Shown: positions 33,826-42,271 of the stretch, piece by piece | Position numbering within the stretch: position 1 is the first letter of the stretch | How the letters are laid out: the number at the start of each line of letters is the position of its first letter | Assembly (NCBI GenBank): GCA_035549875.1 | Contig: DASZPV010000010.1 | Location: 1-64,000, forward strand | From: JAKFWI01 sp035549875 | GTDB taxonomy: Bacteria; Pseudomonadota; Alphaproteobacteria; Caulobacterales; Aquidulcibacteraceae | Direction of reading: 5' to 3' | Length of the DNA: 64,000 bases | Position numbers and translations under genes: made by a program | Notes under the pieces: model-generated | The model's input: only the letters and a program-made list of their open reading frames with translations | The model's database searches: none | What the model was told of the DNA's origin: nothing

Positions 33826-35433
33826 CTAGTGATGGCCCGGTATCATCCACGGGAACACATATTGCTGCAGCAACACCAGGCCGCCCAAAAGAACGGTCAA
33901 GAACACACTATGGAAGAAGGTTCTCGCGAAGATCGCTCCCTCTTTTCCCTTTAAGTCGCTCGTTGCGCAGCCGGTGGAGATGTTCTGCGGCGAGATCAGC
34001 TTTCCCATTACGCCGCCGGACGAATTGGTCGCCGCCATGAGCACGGGATCGAGATTGAGTTGCCTGGCGGCGATGACCTGCAGATTGCCGAACAGAGCGT
34101 TGCCGGATGTATCGCTTCCCGAAAGGAACACGGCCAACCAGCCCAGAAATGCCGACAGCAGCGGGAAGAAGACGCCCGCGGACGCCACCCCCAAGCCCAA
34201 AGTATAGGCCATCCCCGAATAGTTCAGCAGATAGGCAAGGCCGAGGATCAGCATCACCGTCAGAACTGCGATGCGAATTTGCACCCATGTCACCACCATG
34301 GCCTTGGCATAGCCCTTGACGCCGACGCCCACGCAAAGGGCTGTCAGGACGGCGGCGGCCAAGATTGCGGTCCCGGTCGCCAGCGGTTGGAAATTCCAAA
34401 TCGCCGCGTAAGGCTTTTCATACAGCGTTATGTAGACCTGATTGTGCAGCCCCTCCCACGGGATATTCATCTGGCCCATAAGGTTCACTTTGAAGTGGAC
34501 CCAGGCGATCACCGTGCCCGCCACGATGAGCCACGGCAGCCATCCCTGCCACGCTGGCACCTTATCTTCGACAACCAGCGTATTGGCCGGCGCCACCAGC
34601 GCGTATTCAGGATCAGGCTTCGGACGCCAGATTTGGAGGAAAGCTATCGTAACGATAAGCGAAACCAGCGAGGAGCCGACGTCGGTGAGTTCATAGGCGA
34701 CGAAATTGGACGTCGCGAATTGGGCGCCCGCAAACGAACCGCCCGCCACCAACAAGAACGGCCATACGCCGCGGATCGCTTTAAAACCGCCAAGCATCGT
34801 GACCCCATAGAACGGCAGCAAGAGAGCGAAGAATGGCAATTGCCGCCCGATCATGGCGCCCAGATCGGCATTTGGAAGGCTCGTTACCGCGCCAAGCGTA
34901 GTCACCGGCACGCCCATCGCACCGAAGGCGACCGGCGCCGTGTTGAACAGCAGAGTGAAGACAATCGCCTCCAGCGCCGGAAAGCCCAAGGCGATCAGCA
35001 AGGCGCTGGTGATCGCCACCGGCGTGCCGAAGCCGCAGACCCCTTCCAGCAAGGCGCTGAAAGAAAAGCCGATCACAACCATCACGATCCGCTTGTCGTT
35101 CGGCAGATGCTGGATCACCCAACGGCGAAAGGCGTCAAATCGGCCCGACTGGCAGGCGATGTTGTAGAGAACCAGCGCATTGAACACGATCCACATCACT
35201 GGCCACAAAGCGAAGACCGCCCCTGCCCCCGTGCTGATCAACGCCATTTGAACCGGAAGCTTCCAGATTAGGATCGCAATAGTCAGCGCCGAGACCAGAC
35301 CGACCAGCGAGGCCAGCCACGCCGGGGCTTTGACGATCCCTAGCAAGACCAGGACGATCGCGAGCGGGATCGACGCAACCAAAAACGACAGCAACAGGCT
35401 GTCTTGCACCGGCGTCAGCAATTGATGAAACAA
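33826..35433 (-). CDS. L-lactate/glycolate permease (LctP family)
   Basis: 535 residues if the TTG at 35433 is used; it follows AGGGGGG by eight bases, and no ATG lies near. Twelve or more hydrophobic segments run through the protein. Family-typical sequences are VIGFSFSALLEGVCGFGTPVAITSALL, FNTAPVAFGAMGVPV, FFPLLSAFLGWLAVFLSGSDTSGNALFGNLQ and LMAATNSSGGVMGKLISPQN. LctP/GlcA proteins import lactate or glycolate with protons. The neighbouring hydroxyacid dehydrogenase and glycerate kinase make glycolate or a related C2/C3 acid the likelier cargo. 244 bases of leader separate it from the Gfo/Idh/MocA gene. Confidence 0.9.
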   Translation of the reverse strand: MFHQLLTPVQDSLLLSFLVASIPLAIVLVLLGIVKAPAWLASLVGLVSALTIAILIWKLPVQMALISTGAGAVFALWPVMWIVFNALVLYNIACQSGRFDAFRRWVIQHLPNDKRIVMVVIGFSFSALLEGVCGFGTPVAITSALLIALGFPALEAIVFTLLFNTAPVAFGAMGVPVTTLGAVTSLPNADLGAMIGRQLPFFALLLPFYGVTMLGGFKAIRGVWPFLLVAGGSFAGAQFATSNFVAYELTDVGSSLVSLIVTIAFLQIWRPKPDPEYALVAPANTLVVEDKVPAWQGWLPWLIVAGTVIAWVHFKVNLMGQMNIPWEGLHNQVYITLYEKPYAAIWNFQPLATGTAILAAAVLTALCVGVGVKGYAKAMVVTWVQIRIAVLTVMLILGLAYLLNYSGMAYTLGLGVASAGVFFPLLSAFLGWLAVFLSGSDTSGNALFGNLQVIAARQLNLDPVLMAATNSSGGVMGKLISPQNISTGCATSDLKGKEGAIFARTFFHSVFLTVLLGGLVLLQQYVFPWMIPGHH

Positions 35434-35677
35434 GGCGTTGCCCCCCTACTATTTTTTGACGTCACAGTGCTCGACCTTGGTCGCGCCCGCCACGTTTAAC
35501 GTAAAAACTCAAGCGTCCCGGCCCGACAGCGCCGCGCGCGACATTCTGATACCTGCCAACGCTGCCATTTGCACGTGTTTTTCATCTTCGCTGACGACGG
35601 CGTCATGATGCTGACACTGACGGGACGTGCGTTCGTCGCGCCCGCCCCGGCCAAGACGAGCAGCTCAAACCTTTCGC
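35434..35677 (-). promoter_or_regulatory. Leader region of the permease gene with a small palindrome
   Basis: No gene is seen in these 244 bases. ACGTTTAACGT (35492-35502) is a perfect palindrome sharing the nine bases CGTTTAACG with the element in the promoter spacer at 7504-7514. An ATAGTAGGGG run sits at the ribosome site. The permease, hydroxyacid dehydrogenase and kinase may be transcribed from here. Confidence 0.3.
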
Positions 35678-36808
35678 CTAAACCGGGAGCGCCACAGGCC
35701 GCCCGGTATCGGACGATTGCTCCAGGGCGGCGATCAATTTGTGCGCCTTGAGGGCGTCGGCGAAGCTGGGCTCGAAGGGCGCGCCCGCCGCCATGGCGGT
35801 CGCCAGGCGACGGTACGCCTGCGCCACGTTCCGCGGCGGCCCCGGGGGCGCCTCATCGGGGATCAGGGTGAAACGAGGGGGAATCTCTACCGGCTTGAAC
35901 GCTTCACCGCCCCGCGCGGCGAACAGTTGATTGGGCCCGTGATACACGCTCGGATTCCGCTCTTTCGCACCCGCGCCTACGGCGATCGACAACGTGCCGT
36001 CGCGTCCATAAATCTCGAAAGACCTCCGTCCATCGGGCTGCGAGGGTACGCTCGCCACCAGAAACGACACTTCGGCGTCGCCTCGCAACCGGCCCGACAC
36101 GTTCACCCAATCCGGCGAATCTACGGGCGTCGTCTGTCCGGTGTCCGTGTTGTGCCATTCGGTGATTTTGGTAGCGATGCGCGCCGACACTTCACGAAAA
36201 TCACCCAGGACGAAATTCAGCGCGTCAATCGCGTGGCCGCCGCCGATGGTCAGGATATTGGCGCCGGCCTTGCGGTCGCTTTGCCAGATGCGGCCAGCGC
36301 CGCGCCGCGTGGTGGCTTTACCGACGTAGGAGAAATCCACCGCCAGAATCTCGCCGATAAACCCTTGCTGGACAAGCTCGCGCGCGTACATGAGCGCCGG
36401 ATCGCTATGCGCCTGAAGGCCTACGGCGGTATAGAGAGAGCGTTCTGCTGCGAGATTGGCCATGTCCTCGGCCTCGGCCAGAGTGGCGCCAAGGGGCCAT
36501 TCGCAGTACACGGCCTTTCCGGCCCGAAGCGCGCGCATGACAAGATCATAATGCGCCGGAACGCGCGTCACGACTGTCACCAGATCGACATCGGGACACG
36601 CCAGCATGTCGTCGAAATTGTGAAACGCGAGTTCGGTTCCAAAGGCCTTCTGCGAGGCAAGCGCTGTTTCCTCACGGGTTGTGCAGACCGCCTTAAGCTC
36701 GAATTCGGAAAGCGCGCGCAACGCGGGAATGTGTGTCTTGGCGCCCCAGCCGCTGCCGCCCACCGTCACCGTGGCGCCGACTATTCCAACGCGAACTTTT
36801 TTTGCCAT
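35678..36808 (-). CDS. Gfo/Idh/MocA-family protein with EWP in place of EKP
   Basis: 376 residues. An N-terminal Rossmann domain opens with VRVGIVGATVTVGGSGWGAKTHIPAL, and the C-terminal alpha-beta domain is recognisable in GEILAVDFSY and GGGHAIDALNFVLGDF (conserved His of the family). The signature that is normally E-K-P, with the catalytic or cofactor-contacting Lys, reads YCEWPLG, with Trp at 104. That substitution recalls the Gal80-like branch, where the dinucleotide is bound for sensing rather than turnover. It is therefore either an atypical oxidoreductase or a regulator-like protein. It follows the small cupin gene by 146 nt. Confidence 0.82.
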   Translation of the reverse strand: MAKKVRVGIVGATVTVGGSGWGAKTHIPALRALSEFELKAVCTTREETALASQKAFGTELAFHNFDDMLACPDVDLVTVVTRVPAHYDLVMRALRAGKAVYCEWPLGATLAEAEDMANLAAERSLYTAVGLQAHSDPALMYARELVQQGFIGEILAVDFSYVGKATTRRGAGRIWQSDRKAGANILTIGGGHAIDALNFVLGDFREVSARIATKITEWHNTDTGQTTPVDSPDWVNVSGRLRGDAEVSFLVASVPSQPDGRRSFEIYGRDGTLSIAVGAGAKERNPSVYHGPNQLFAARGGEAFKPVEIPPRFTLIPDEAPPGPPRNVAQAYRRLATAMAAGAPFEPSFADALKAHKLIAALEQSSDTGRPVALPV

Positions 36809-36954
36809 TCGGCTTGCTTAGCTCCATTTTGCCGGCGACGACGCCAGCCATTTCGACGGCCCGCCGGGCGTAAGGAAATGACGAGAAACGCACCCGCTTC
36901 CCGCCAGCTCGACGCCGAACGCAATCGGAGAAAGGCCAGCTCAATTTCAGGGGG

Positions 36955-37383
36955 CTAGTAGCCGCCCTGCGCCCCTGGGTTCACCTGTGTTGCGCGCGGC
37001 TTTTCCGGATCGGGAGCCGGCGCCATCATAGCGATATGGATCGTCTCTTCGTCGAGATTCCAAAAATGGTGTGGGACGCCCGCCGGATAGATCATCAGCG
37101 TGCCCGGTCCCACCTGGTGGGTCTCACCGGCAATCGAGACCATCATCTTGCCGCTGATCAGGAACATAAACTGATCATAATCGTGCACGTGCTCGCCGCC
37201 CGGCGTGCCGCCGAAAGGCGGGTTCCTGACGTAATTGACGGCGCAACTCATGATCTCTGAATTGCTGCGGTCGAGCAGCCGCTGATTGAACCGGCCGCCC
37301 TTGGCGTTGAACGTCTCGAAATCGATCCGGCGAATATATTTCGAGACGTTGTCTTCAGTCATTGCGGGCAATGTCTGTGTCAT
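36955..37383 (-). CDS. Small single-domain cupin
   Basis: 142 residues from ATG 37383, behind GGGAAA; the longer frame upstream overlaps the preceding gene and is not conserved in character. One cupin domain with EHVHDYDQFMFLISGK (HxH and Gln) and PAGVPHHFWN, which keeps the second-motif His that the bicupins lack. This should be a metal-binding cupin. It is 22 nt after the type A bicupin, so the two are cotranscribed and may act together. Activity unknown. Confidence 0.82.
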   Translation of the reverse strand: MTQTLPAMTEDNVSKYIRRIDFETFNAKGGRFNQRLLDRSNSEIMSCAVNYVRNPPFGGTPGGEHVHDYDQFMFLISGKMMVSIAGETHQVGPGTLMIYPAGVPHHFWNLDEETIHIAMMAPAPDPEKPRATQVNPGAQGGY

Positions 37384-37405
37384 GCTTGTTTCCCGACGTT
37401 CCCAA

Positions 37406-38323
37406 TCAAGCGGCGACCGACTCCTGCGCCCGCTCCCAAAGCGCACGCGCATACATGGGGATGCCTAGCACAAGCAATTCCGCGCCGCCCTTGGATTGAA
37501 TTGGCGCGGTCCGCAGGCCTTCCGGGATATAATAGCAGCCAAGCGGGCCCAATTCCTTGCCGTCGTAATGCGTATCGCCGCTCAGCACGCACCGCAGCTC
37601 AGGCGCCTCCAGCACTTGGCTGGGGATCACGGCACCGGGCGCCAGGCGCCACAACGAGACGCTCGTGCGGTATTCGGTGAAATCGCCGAGGAACTTGACC
37701 TCCACGCCCGGATGTTTGGGATCGGGCGCCCAAAGAAATCCCTGCGGCCGCATCACGATCGGCGCTTGGTAGCGCGGCGCCGCATACTCGATCGGCCGGC
37801 CCATGTGCTGTTCCCAGACCGCTTCGTAGCTGTCCTTGTTGAACGTATGGCCGTCCGGTTGGGGCACTTTGTATATGCCATCTTCAAAATAGCCGCCCGC
37901 CGCCTTCAGCGCGTCCATGGCTACGCGCTTTTCCGAGTCCTTGATCCGGTAGGCGCGATTTGGTCCGGGAAACTGCGCCACCAAAAGCGAGGCGGCGCCC
38001 TTTTGGGCAAGCGGCCCGTAATGTGTGCCTTCGGGGAAGTATCCGCACTCGCCTTCGTGCAGATCCACGCCCTTGGCGATATTCATCTCCCCCGAGACGA
38101 TATAGCGGAATTGATCGAAATTATGCCGGTGCCGCGGCGTGAAGAATCCGTCGTGAATCTGGTCAAAGCCGAAGCGCAGATTGATCTCCGGAATGCCAGT
38201 GTCGATCGGATACAGAACGACTTTCAAGCCAGGATTATCGGCGCCGACGCCCTTGCCGCGCGTGGTTCCCACCTCACGGACTTTCGCTTCATCGAAGCGG
38301 AAAGTCTGGATTTTCGCCGCCAT
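37406..38323 (-). CDS. Bicupin protein, type A paralogue 2
   Basis: 305 residues, ATG after AAGGAGG. It aligns end to end with the product of 937-1866 (IQTFRF, KVVLYPIDTGIPEINLRFGFDQIHDGFFTPRHRHNFDQFRY, SYEAVWEQHMG). Motif two reads PEGTHYGP, so a His appears next to the usual position; copies at 937 and 40418 have Tyr there. First gene of the operon extending to 30388, expressed from the promoter at 38461-38490 and divergent from a MarR regulator, which probably controls it. Confidence 0.85.
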   Translation of the reverse strand: MAAKIQTFRFDEAKVREVGTTRGKGVGADNPGLKVVLYPIDTGIPEINLRFGFDQIHDGFFTPRHRHNFDQFRYIVSGEMNIAKGVDLHEGECGYFPEGTHYGPLAQKGAASLLVAQFPGPNRAYRIKDSEKRVAMDALKAAGGYFEDGIYKVPQPDGHTFNKDSYEAVWEQHMGRPIEYAAPRYQAPIVMRPQGFLWAPDPKHPGVEVKFLGDFTEYRTSVSLWRLAPGAVIPSQVLEAPELRCVLSGDTHYDGKELGPLGCYYIPEGLRTAPIQSKGGAELLVLGIPMYARALWERAQESVAA

Positions 38324-38445
38324 CTCGTTCCTCCTTGCTTGAGCCCGCCGGCCGCAACGGCGCTATGAAGCCCTCGGCCAGATCACGATGTTCGTTAACA
38401 TTTGATCGGGCCAGAATGCGCCGCCGCCGAGTCATCCGCTCAGCA

Positions 38446-38465
38446 ACAGTATGGACCCCTACAGT
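38446..38465. promoter_or_regulatory. Candidate operator, site 4 of 4 (best copy)
   Basis: ACAGTATGGACCCCTACAGT is an imperfect palindrome (ACnGTAnGGnnCCnTACnGT when its halves are folded together). It covers the -10 and start region of the bicupin promoter and lies between that gene and the divergent MarR gene, a natural place for a MarR-type operator. Confidence 0.5.
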
Positions 38466-38490
38466 GCTCCCGCGCCCGGCCCGTTGTCAA
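38461..38490 (-). promoter_or_regulatory. Promoter of the bicupin/permease operon
   Basis: Reading on the minus strand, TTGACA (38485-38490) is followed after 18 bases by CACTGT (38461-38466). The palindrome at 38446-38465 overlaps the -10, so repression by occlusion is likely. Confidence 0.55.
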
Positions 38491-38560
38491 TGCAGGCAAG
38501 GCAAATTTATTCAGTTAAACTTGGTAGATTTCCTGCGAATCGGCGGATAGACTTCTGCCG

Positions 38561-39013
38561 ATGAAGGAGCGGTCGAACGAACCGGGGCCAGCGCACGCCC
38601 TCACCTTGGCGGCGGAACTCCGCAGCGCCATGGGCAAACTTAAGAGAAGGCTTCGCGACGAGATTCAGCTTGGGGGCCTCACGTGGTCCCAGGTCGCGGT
38701 GCTTCGCGTTCTGGAGCGCGACGGTCCAGCGACCGTGACCGCGCTGGCCCGCGCGGAGGGGATGCGGCCACAATCCATGAGCGTCACGGTTTCAGCCTTG
38801 GAAGTCTCGGGCTTCATCGTCGGAACACCCGATCCGGCCGACGGCCGCCAGACCATCTGGTCCATCACGGGCGTCTACCGGGACTGGCTAAAGGCCGGCC
38901 GCGCCGCGCGGGAGGACTGGCTGTTCAAGGCGATCAGAAAAAGCCTCACGCCCGCCGAGCAGGAACAACTCGCGACCGCCGTCAAATTGCTCAAGCGGCT
39001 CGTCGAGACCTGA
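38561..39013 (+). CDS. MarR-family transcriptional regulator
   Basis: 150 residues. Winged helix-turn-helix from about residue 40: TWSQVAVLRVLERDGPATVTALARAEGMRPQSMSVTVSALEVSGFI, followed by the wing DPADGRQT and a C-terminal helical dimerisation region. MarR proteins usually repress adjacent genes until a small, often aromatic or acidic ligand binds. It is divergent from the bicupin operon and eight bases ahead of the MFS exporter gene, so it likely controls both, with 38446-38465 as the candidate operator. The ribosome site is weak. Confidence 0.85.
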   Translation: MKERSNEPGPAHALTLAAELRSAMGKLKRRLRDEIQLGGLTWSQVAVLRVLERDGPATVTALARAEGMRPQSMSVTVSALEVSGFIVGTPDPADGRQTIWSITGVYRDWLKAGRAAREDWLFKAIRKSLTPAEQEQLATAVKLLKRLVET

Positions 39014-39021
39014 TCGAAATC

Positions 39022-40407
39022 ATGACTGCCCTAGGAAAATCCGTTCTTGCAGCACACCCCACCGATATCGAATTCAAGGCTGGCCCAGGCATGATGCCCG
39101 ACGATGAAGCCAGCGGCGTACGCAACGCCAAGGGCGCCTTGCGCTCGCTGAGCAATTACAATTACCGGATATGGGCCGCCGGCGCCCTGGTCTCCAACAC
39201 CGGCACGTGGATGCAGCGCATCGCCCAGGATTGGCTGGTGCTGACCCAATTGACCAATCACGATGCAACAGCGGTCGGCATCGTAACCGGTCTCCAGTTT
39301 GCACCGCGGATTCTTTTCTTTCCCTGGGTCGGGCACGTGGCCGATCAGTTCGACCGGCGCAAACTGCTCATCGCCACGCAATTGGCGATGGGCGTGCTGG
39401 CGCTCGGTCTAGGGCTTCTGACGGTGACAGGGCTCGTCCGCACCTGGCACGTGTACATCTTCGCCTGGTTGTTGGGATGCGCCACCGCGTTCGACGCGCC
39501 GGCGCGACAGACCTTTGTGACCGACATGGTCGGTGAGAAGGACTTGTCGAATGCGGTAGCGCTCAACTCTACGTCTTTCAGCATCGGCAGAATGGTCGGG
39601 CCGGCTGTCGCTGGCGCTTTGATAGCGATAGCCGGCACGGGATGGGTGTTGATCCTGAACGGGATCTCATTTGCTGCGGTGCTGGTCTCGCTGTTTTATA
39701 TGCGGCTTGGCGAACTTCACCAAAAAAAACTGAGTTCCGCCAAGTCAGGGAGCTTGGTCGCAAGCCTGCTCTATGTCTGGCGCCGGCCCGAGCTTGCTAC
39801 TATTTTGTTCATGCAATTTCTGGTCGGCACGTTCGGCATGAACTTCCCGATCTTTATTTCAACAATGGCGGTGACGACTTTTAAGGTCGGCTCCGGGGGC
39901 TATGGACTTTTGACCTCCTCGATGGCGGTCGGCTCGGTAATCGGGGCATTCGTCTCCGCCTACCGCGAAAGGCCCAACGTTCCCTTGCTGATATTTGCGG
40001 TCATCGTGTTTGCGGTCGGCGGCCTGCTCGCCGCAGTCATGCCGAATTACTTTCTCTTCGGTTTCGTCCTCGCCATCGTCGGCGCGTCCGTGCAGACATT
40101 TACGTCATCACTGAACGGCTTGGTCCAGATGTCCGCGGCGCCTGAATTGCGCGGGCGCGTGGTGGCGATTTTGCTCACGCTCGCGCTCGGCGGCCAACCG
40201 ATCGGCGCGCCCCTGGTCGGCTGGGTCGCCGATACATTCGGGCCGCGCTGGGCCCTGGCCGTCGGCGCAAGCTCAGGCCTGGCGGCCGCTGGCGCGGGGC
40301 TCTACTACTATATCCGTTTTCGGCGCTTGCGCGTCAGCATCAAATCCAGCGGCGTTCGCTTTGCAGTCGATCCGCCGCCTGCGGACCCGGACGACCTGCC
40401 CCGCTAG
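39022..40407 (+). CDS. MFS exporter, EntS/PF05977 type
   Basis: 461 residues from ATG 39022; the open frame extends far upstream inside the MarR gene, but that part is a shadow. ATG 39091 is an alternative start. Helices begin at NYRIWAAGALVSNTGTWMQRIAQDWLVLTQLT, which with FFPWVGHVADQFDRRKLLIATQ is typical of the enterobactin-exporter-like branch of the MFS. The pairing of a MarR regulator with such a pump usually means ligand-induced efflux of a toxic substrate or intermediate. Confidence 0.87.
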   Translation: MTALGKSVLAAHPTDIEFKAGPGMMPDDEASGVRNAKGALRSLSNYNYRIWAAGALVSNTGTWMQRIAQDWLVLTQLTNHDATAVGIVTGLQFAPRILFFPWVGHVADQFDRRKLLIATQLAMGVLALGLGLLTVTGLVRTWHVYIFAWLLGCATAFDAPARQTFVTDMVGEKDLSNAVALNSTSFSIGRMVGPAVAGALIAIAGTGWVLILNGISFAAVLVSLFYMRLGELHQKKLSSAKSGSLVASLLYVWRRPELATILFMQFLVGTFGMNFPIFISTMAVTTFKVGSGGYGLLTSSMAVGSVIGAFVSAYRERPNVPLLIFAVIVFAVGGLLAAVMPNYFLFGFVLAIVGASVQTFTSSLNGLVQMSAAPELRGRVVAILLTLALGGQPIGAPLVGWVADTFGPRWALAVGASSGLAAAGAGLYYYIRFRRLRVSIKSSGVRFAVDPPPADPDDLPR

Positions 40408-40417
40408 TGCTTCGTTG

Positions 40418-41362
40418 TTAGTGTCGCGCCGACAGCTTTTCAGCGGCCGCCTGCCGTGCGCGATTCCAAACGGAGGGCACATACATCGGCACGCTGATTA
40501 CCAGCAGTTCGGCGCCTTCGGGGCTCTCCAGCGGCTCTGTATCCACGCCTTCGGCGACGTAGAGGCAGCTTCGAGGCGCCAATGTCTTGCCAGCGTAATT
40601 CACCGCCCCCTTCAGGACATACCGGAACTCCGGCGCGCTAAGTCGCTCACTCGGCGCCACGGCGCCGGGATCAAGCCGCCATTCGGCGATACTTGTGCGG
40701 TATTCGTTAAACGTTCCCAGTTGCTTGACCGCCAGACCGGGCCTCCGCTCGTCGGGCACCCAGTCGAAAGCGTCCGGCTTGATCACTACCGGCTGGGCGT
40801 AGCGCGGCGGCGCGTAAGTAACGGGCTGGCCATTGTGCGCCTCCCACACCGCTTCAAATCCATCCTGATTGTATCGCTGACCATCCGCACCGACGCGCCG
40901 ATAGGCGCCGTCTTCAAACACGCCGCCGCTCGCCAGCAGCTTTTCCATCGCCGCCTTGAAGTCCGACTGCAGCAGGAAATAGGCGGCCTGGGGACCGGGA
41001 AACTGCATAACGAACACTTCGCCATCGCCCTTTTGTTCCTGCGGGCCGTAGTAAGTACCCTCCGGGAAATAGGCGCATTCGCCCGCGGCAAGGGTGACGC
41101 CCTTCCCGATATTGATCGTGCCCGACAGGACATAGCGGACTTGATCGAAGTTGTGGCGGTGACGCGGAGAGAAATAGCCGTCCTTAACGGTATCGCAGCT
41201 AAAACGAATGTTCAGGCCCGGAATTCCTGCATCCACCGGATACATAAGCGCCTCGACCTTGACGCTCTCCGAGCCATTGACGCCCTTTCCCCGCACGGTG
41301 GCGCCTTTGCGAATGCGCGGAACAGCTTCATCAAACCGAAATGCCTGGATTCGTTCGCTCAT
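40418..41362 (-). CDS. Bicupin protein, type A paralogue 3
   Basis: 314 residues, ATG after GGGAGAAA. It has SPRHRHNFDQVRYVLSG and FPEGTYYGP in the first cupin and a histidine-poor second cupin (RYVLKGAVNYAGKTLAPRSCLYVAEG). It is the most divergent of the three type A copies; for example VKVEALMYPVDAGIPGLNIRFSCD replaces the usual IDTGI...NLRFGF segment. Last gene of the long minus-strand run from 51845, 61 nt after the aldolase. Confidence 0.85.
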   Translation of the reverse strand: MSERIQAFRFDEAVPRIRKGATVRGKGVNGSESVKVEALMYPVDAGIPGLNIRFSCDTVKDGYFSPRHRHNFDQVRYVLSGTINIGKGVTLAAGECAYFPEGTYYGPQEQKGDGEVFVMQFPGPQAAYFLLQSDFKAAMEKLLASGGVFEDGAYRRVGADGQRYNQDGFEAVWEAHNGQPVTYAPPRYAQPVVIKPDAFDWVPDERRPGLAVKQLGTFNEYRTSIAEWRLDPGAVAPSERLSAPEFRYVLKGAVNYAGKTLAPRSCLYVAEGVDTEPLESPEGAELLVISVPMYVPSVWNRARQAAAEKLSARH

Positions 41363-41423
41363 CGTCTTTCTCCCTGCTTACGGTTCATCGGGTTCGGTTA
41401 GCTGTCAACCTTCGCGCGGCCGA

Positions 41424-42233
41424 TCAGCCCTTTCCGAGGGCCTTGCGCAACTCCGCCGTCCGGCGAGACGCCTCCGCCATGAGAAATCCTATGTCGGTGT
41501 GGGTCGTCATCAGGTTCACGCCCTTGCCGATGAACTCGACTTGCCGGCCTACGTCGCGGTCGCCGCCCAGGCCGACATATTTCCCGTTGTCGGCGGCAGC
41601 CTTGATCACCCGGTCGATAGCCTCCACGATCTGTTGACCGCCGAAAGCGCCCGGCGTGCCCATGCTGACCAGAAGATCATTGCACCCGATGTGGAGGATG
41701 TCGACGCCCTCTATCGCCGCGATGGATTCGACGTTTTCGAGCCCTTCCATCGTTTCGATCATGCACATGACCACCGTCGTCTCGTTCAATATCCGTATGG
41801 TGTCGGCCATCGGCATCGGGCGAAAGTCGAACAGGAAACTCGCGCCCGCGACCGAGCGTTTGCCGATCGGCGGAAACTTCACGGAGTCGACGGCTTTGCG
41901 CGCCTCCGCGGCCGTATTGATATCGGGAAAAACAATACCCGTAACCCCGGCGTCGAGCAGCAGCGAGGTGTTGGGATCGTCGCAGCTCCGCACGCGCACA
42001 AATGGGGCCACGCCGCACCCACGCGCCGCCTGCGCAATGTGGGCCAGAGTCTCGTTTGAAAAAATCGCGTGTTGGCTATCGATAAAGAGAAAATCGTGGC
42101 CGGTCGTTTTCGCAATAGCGGCAATGTCTCCCGAACGGCCGAGGCGGATATTCATCCCGAGCGCGACCTCGCCGGCCCGCATCCGCTCCAGCACCGGATT
42201 GACCAGGACGTTGTTGTTCTCGGGCGGGGGCAT
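41424..42233 (-). CDS. HpcH/HpaI-family aldolase
   Basis: 269 residues. Family residues are in place: His55 in IDSQHA (catalytic base), Arg80 in PFVRVRS, and the metal ligands Glu160 (CMIETMEG) and Asp186 (GCNDLL), spaced 26 apart as in HpaI. Such class II enzymes split 4-hydroxy-2-oxoacids to pyruvate and an aldehyde, or act on related acids such as 2-dehydro-3-deoxyglucarate and give tartronate semialdehyde. Start ATG 42233 after AAGG. 38 nt downstream of the BKACE gene. The aldehyde product could feed the aldehyde dehydrogenase of this operon. Confidence 0.88.
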   Translation of the reverse strand: MPPPENNNVLVNPVLERMRAGEVALGMNIRLGRSGDIAAIAKTTGHDFLFIDSQHAIFSNETLAHIAQAARGCGVAPFVRVRSCDDPNTSLLLDAGVTGIVFPDINTAAEARKAVDSVKFPPIGKRSVAGASFLFDFRPMPMADTIRILNETTVVMCMIETMEGLENVESIAAIEGVDILHIGCNDLLVSMGTPGAFGGQQIVEAIDRVIKAAADNGKYVGLGGDRDVGRQVEFIGKGVNLMTTHTDIGFLMAEASRRTAELRKALGKG

Positions 42234-42271
42234 GAAAGAGCCTTCGTTTGATCGATCGCGGAAGTTCGCGA

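Noticed and set aside
34060..35271. Long plus-strand open frame opposite the LctP permease.
   Set aside because: Its translation is rich in His, Arg and Gln without a fold; the minus-strand permease is clearly the gene. Similar long antisense frames over the malate synthase and NHL genes were dismissed likewise.
38683..39021. Long N-terminal extension of the MFS exporter frame.
   Set aside because: It overlaps the MarR gene in another frame and reads as arginine-rich shadow sequence; ATG 39022 starts the transporter-like part.
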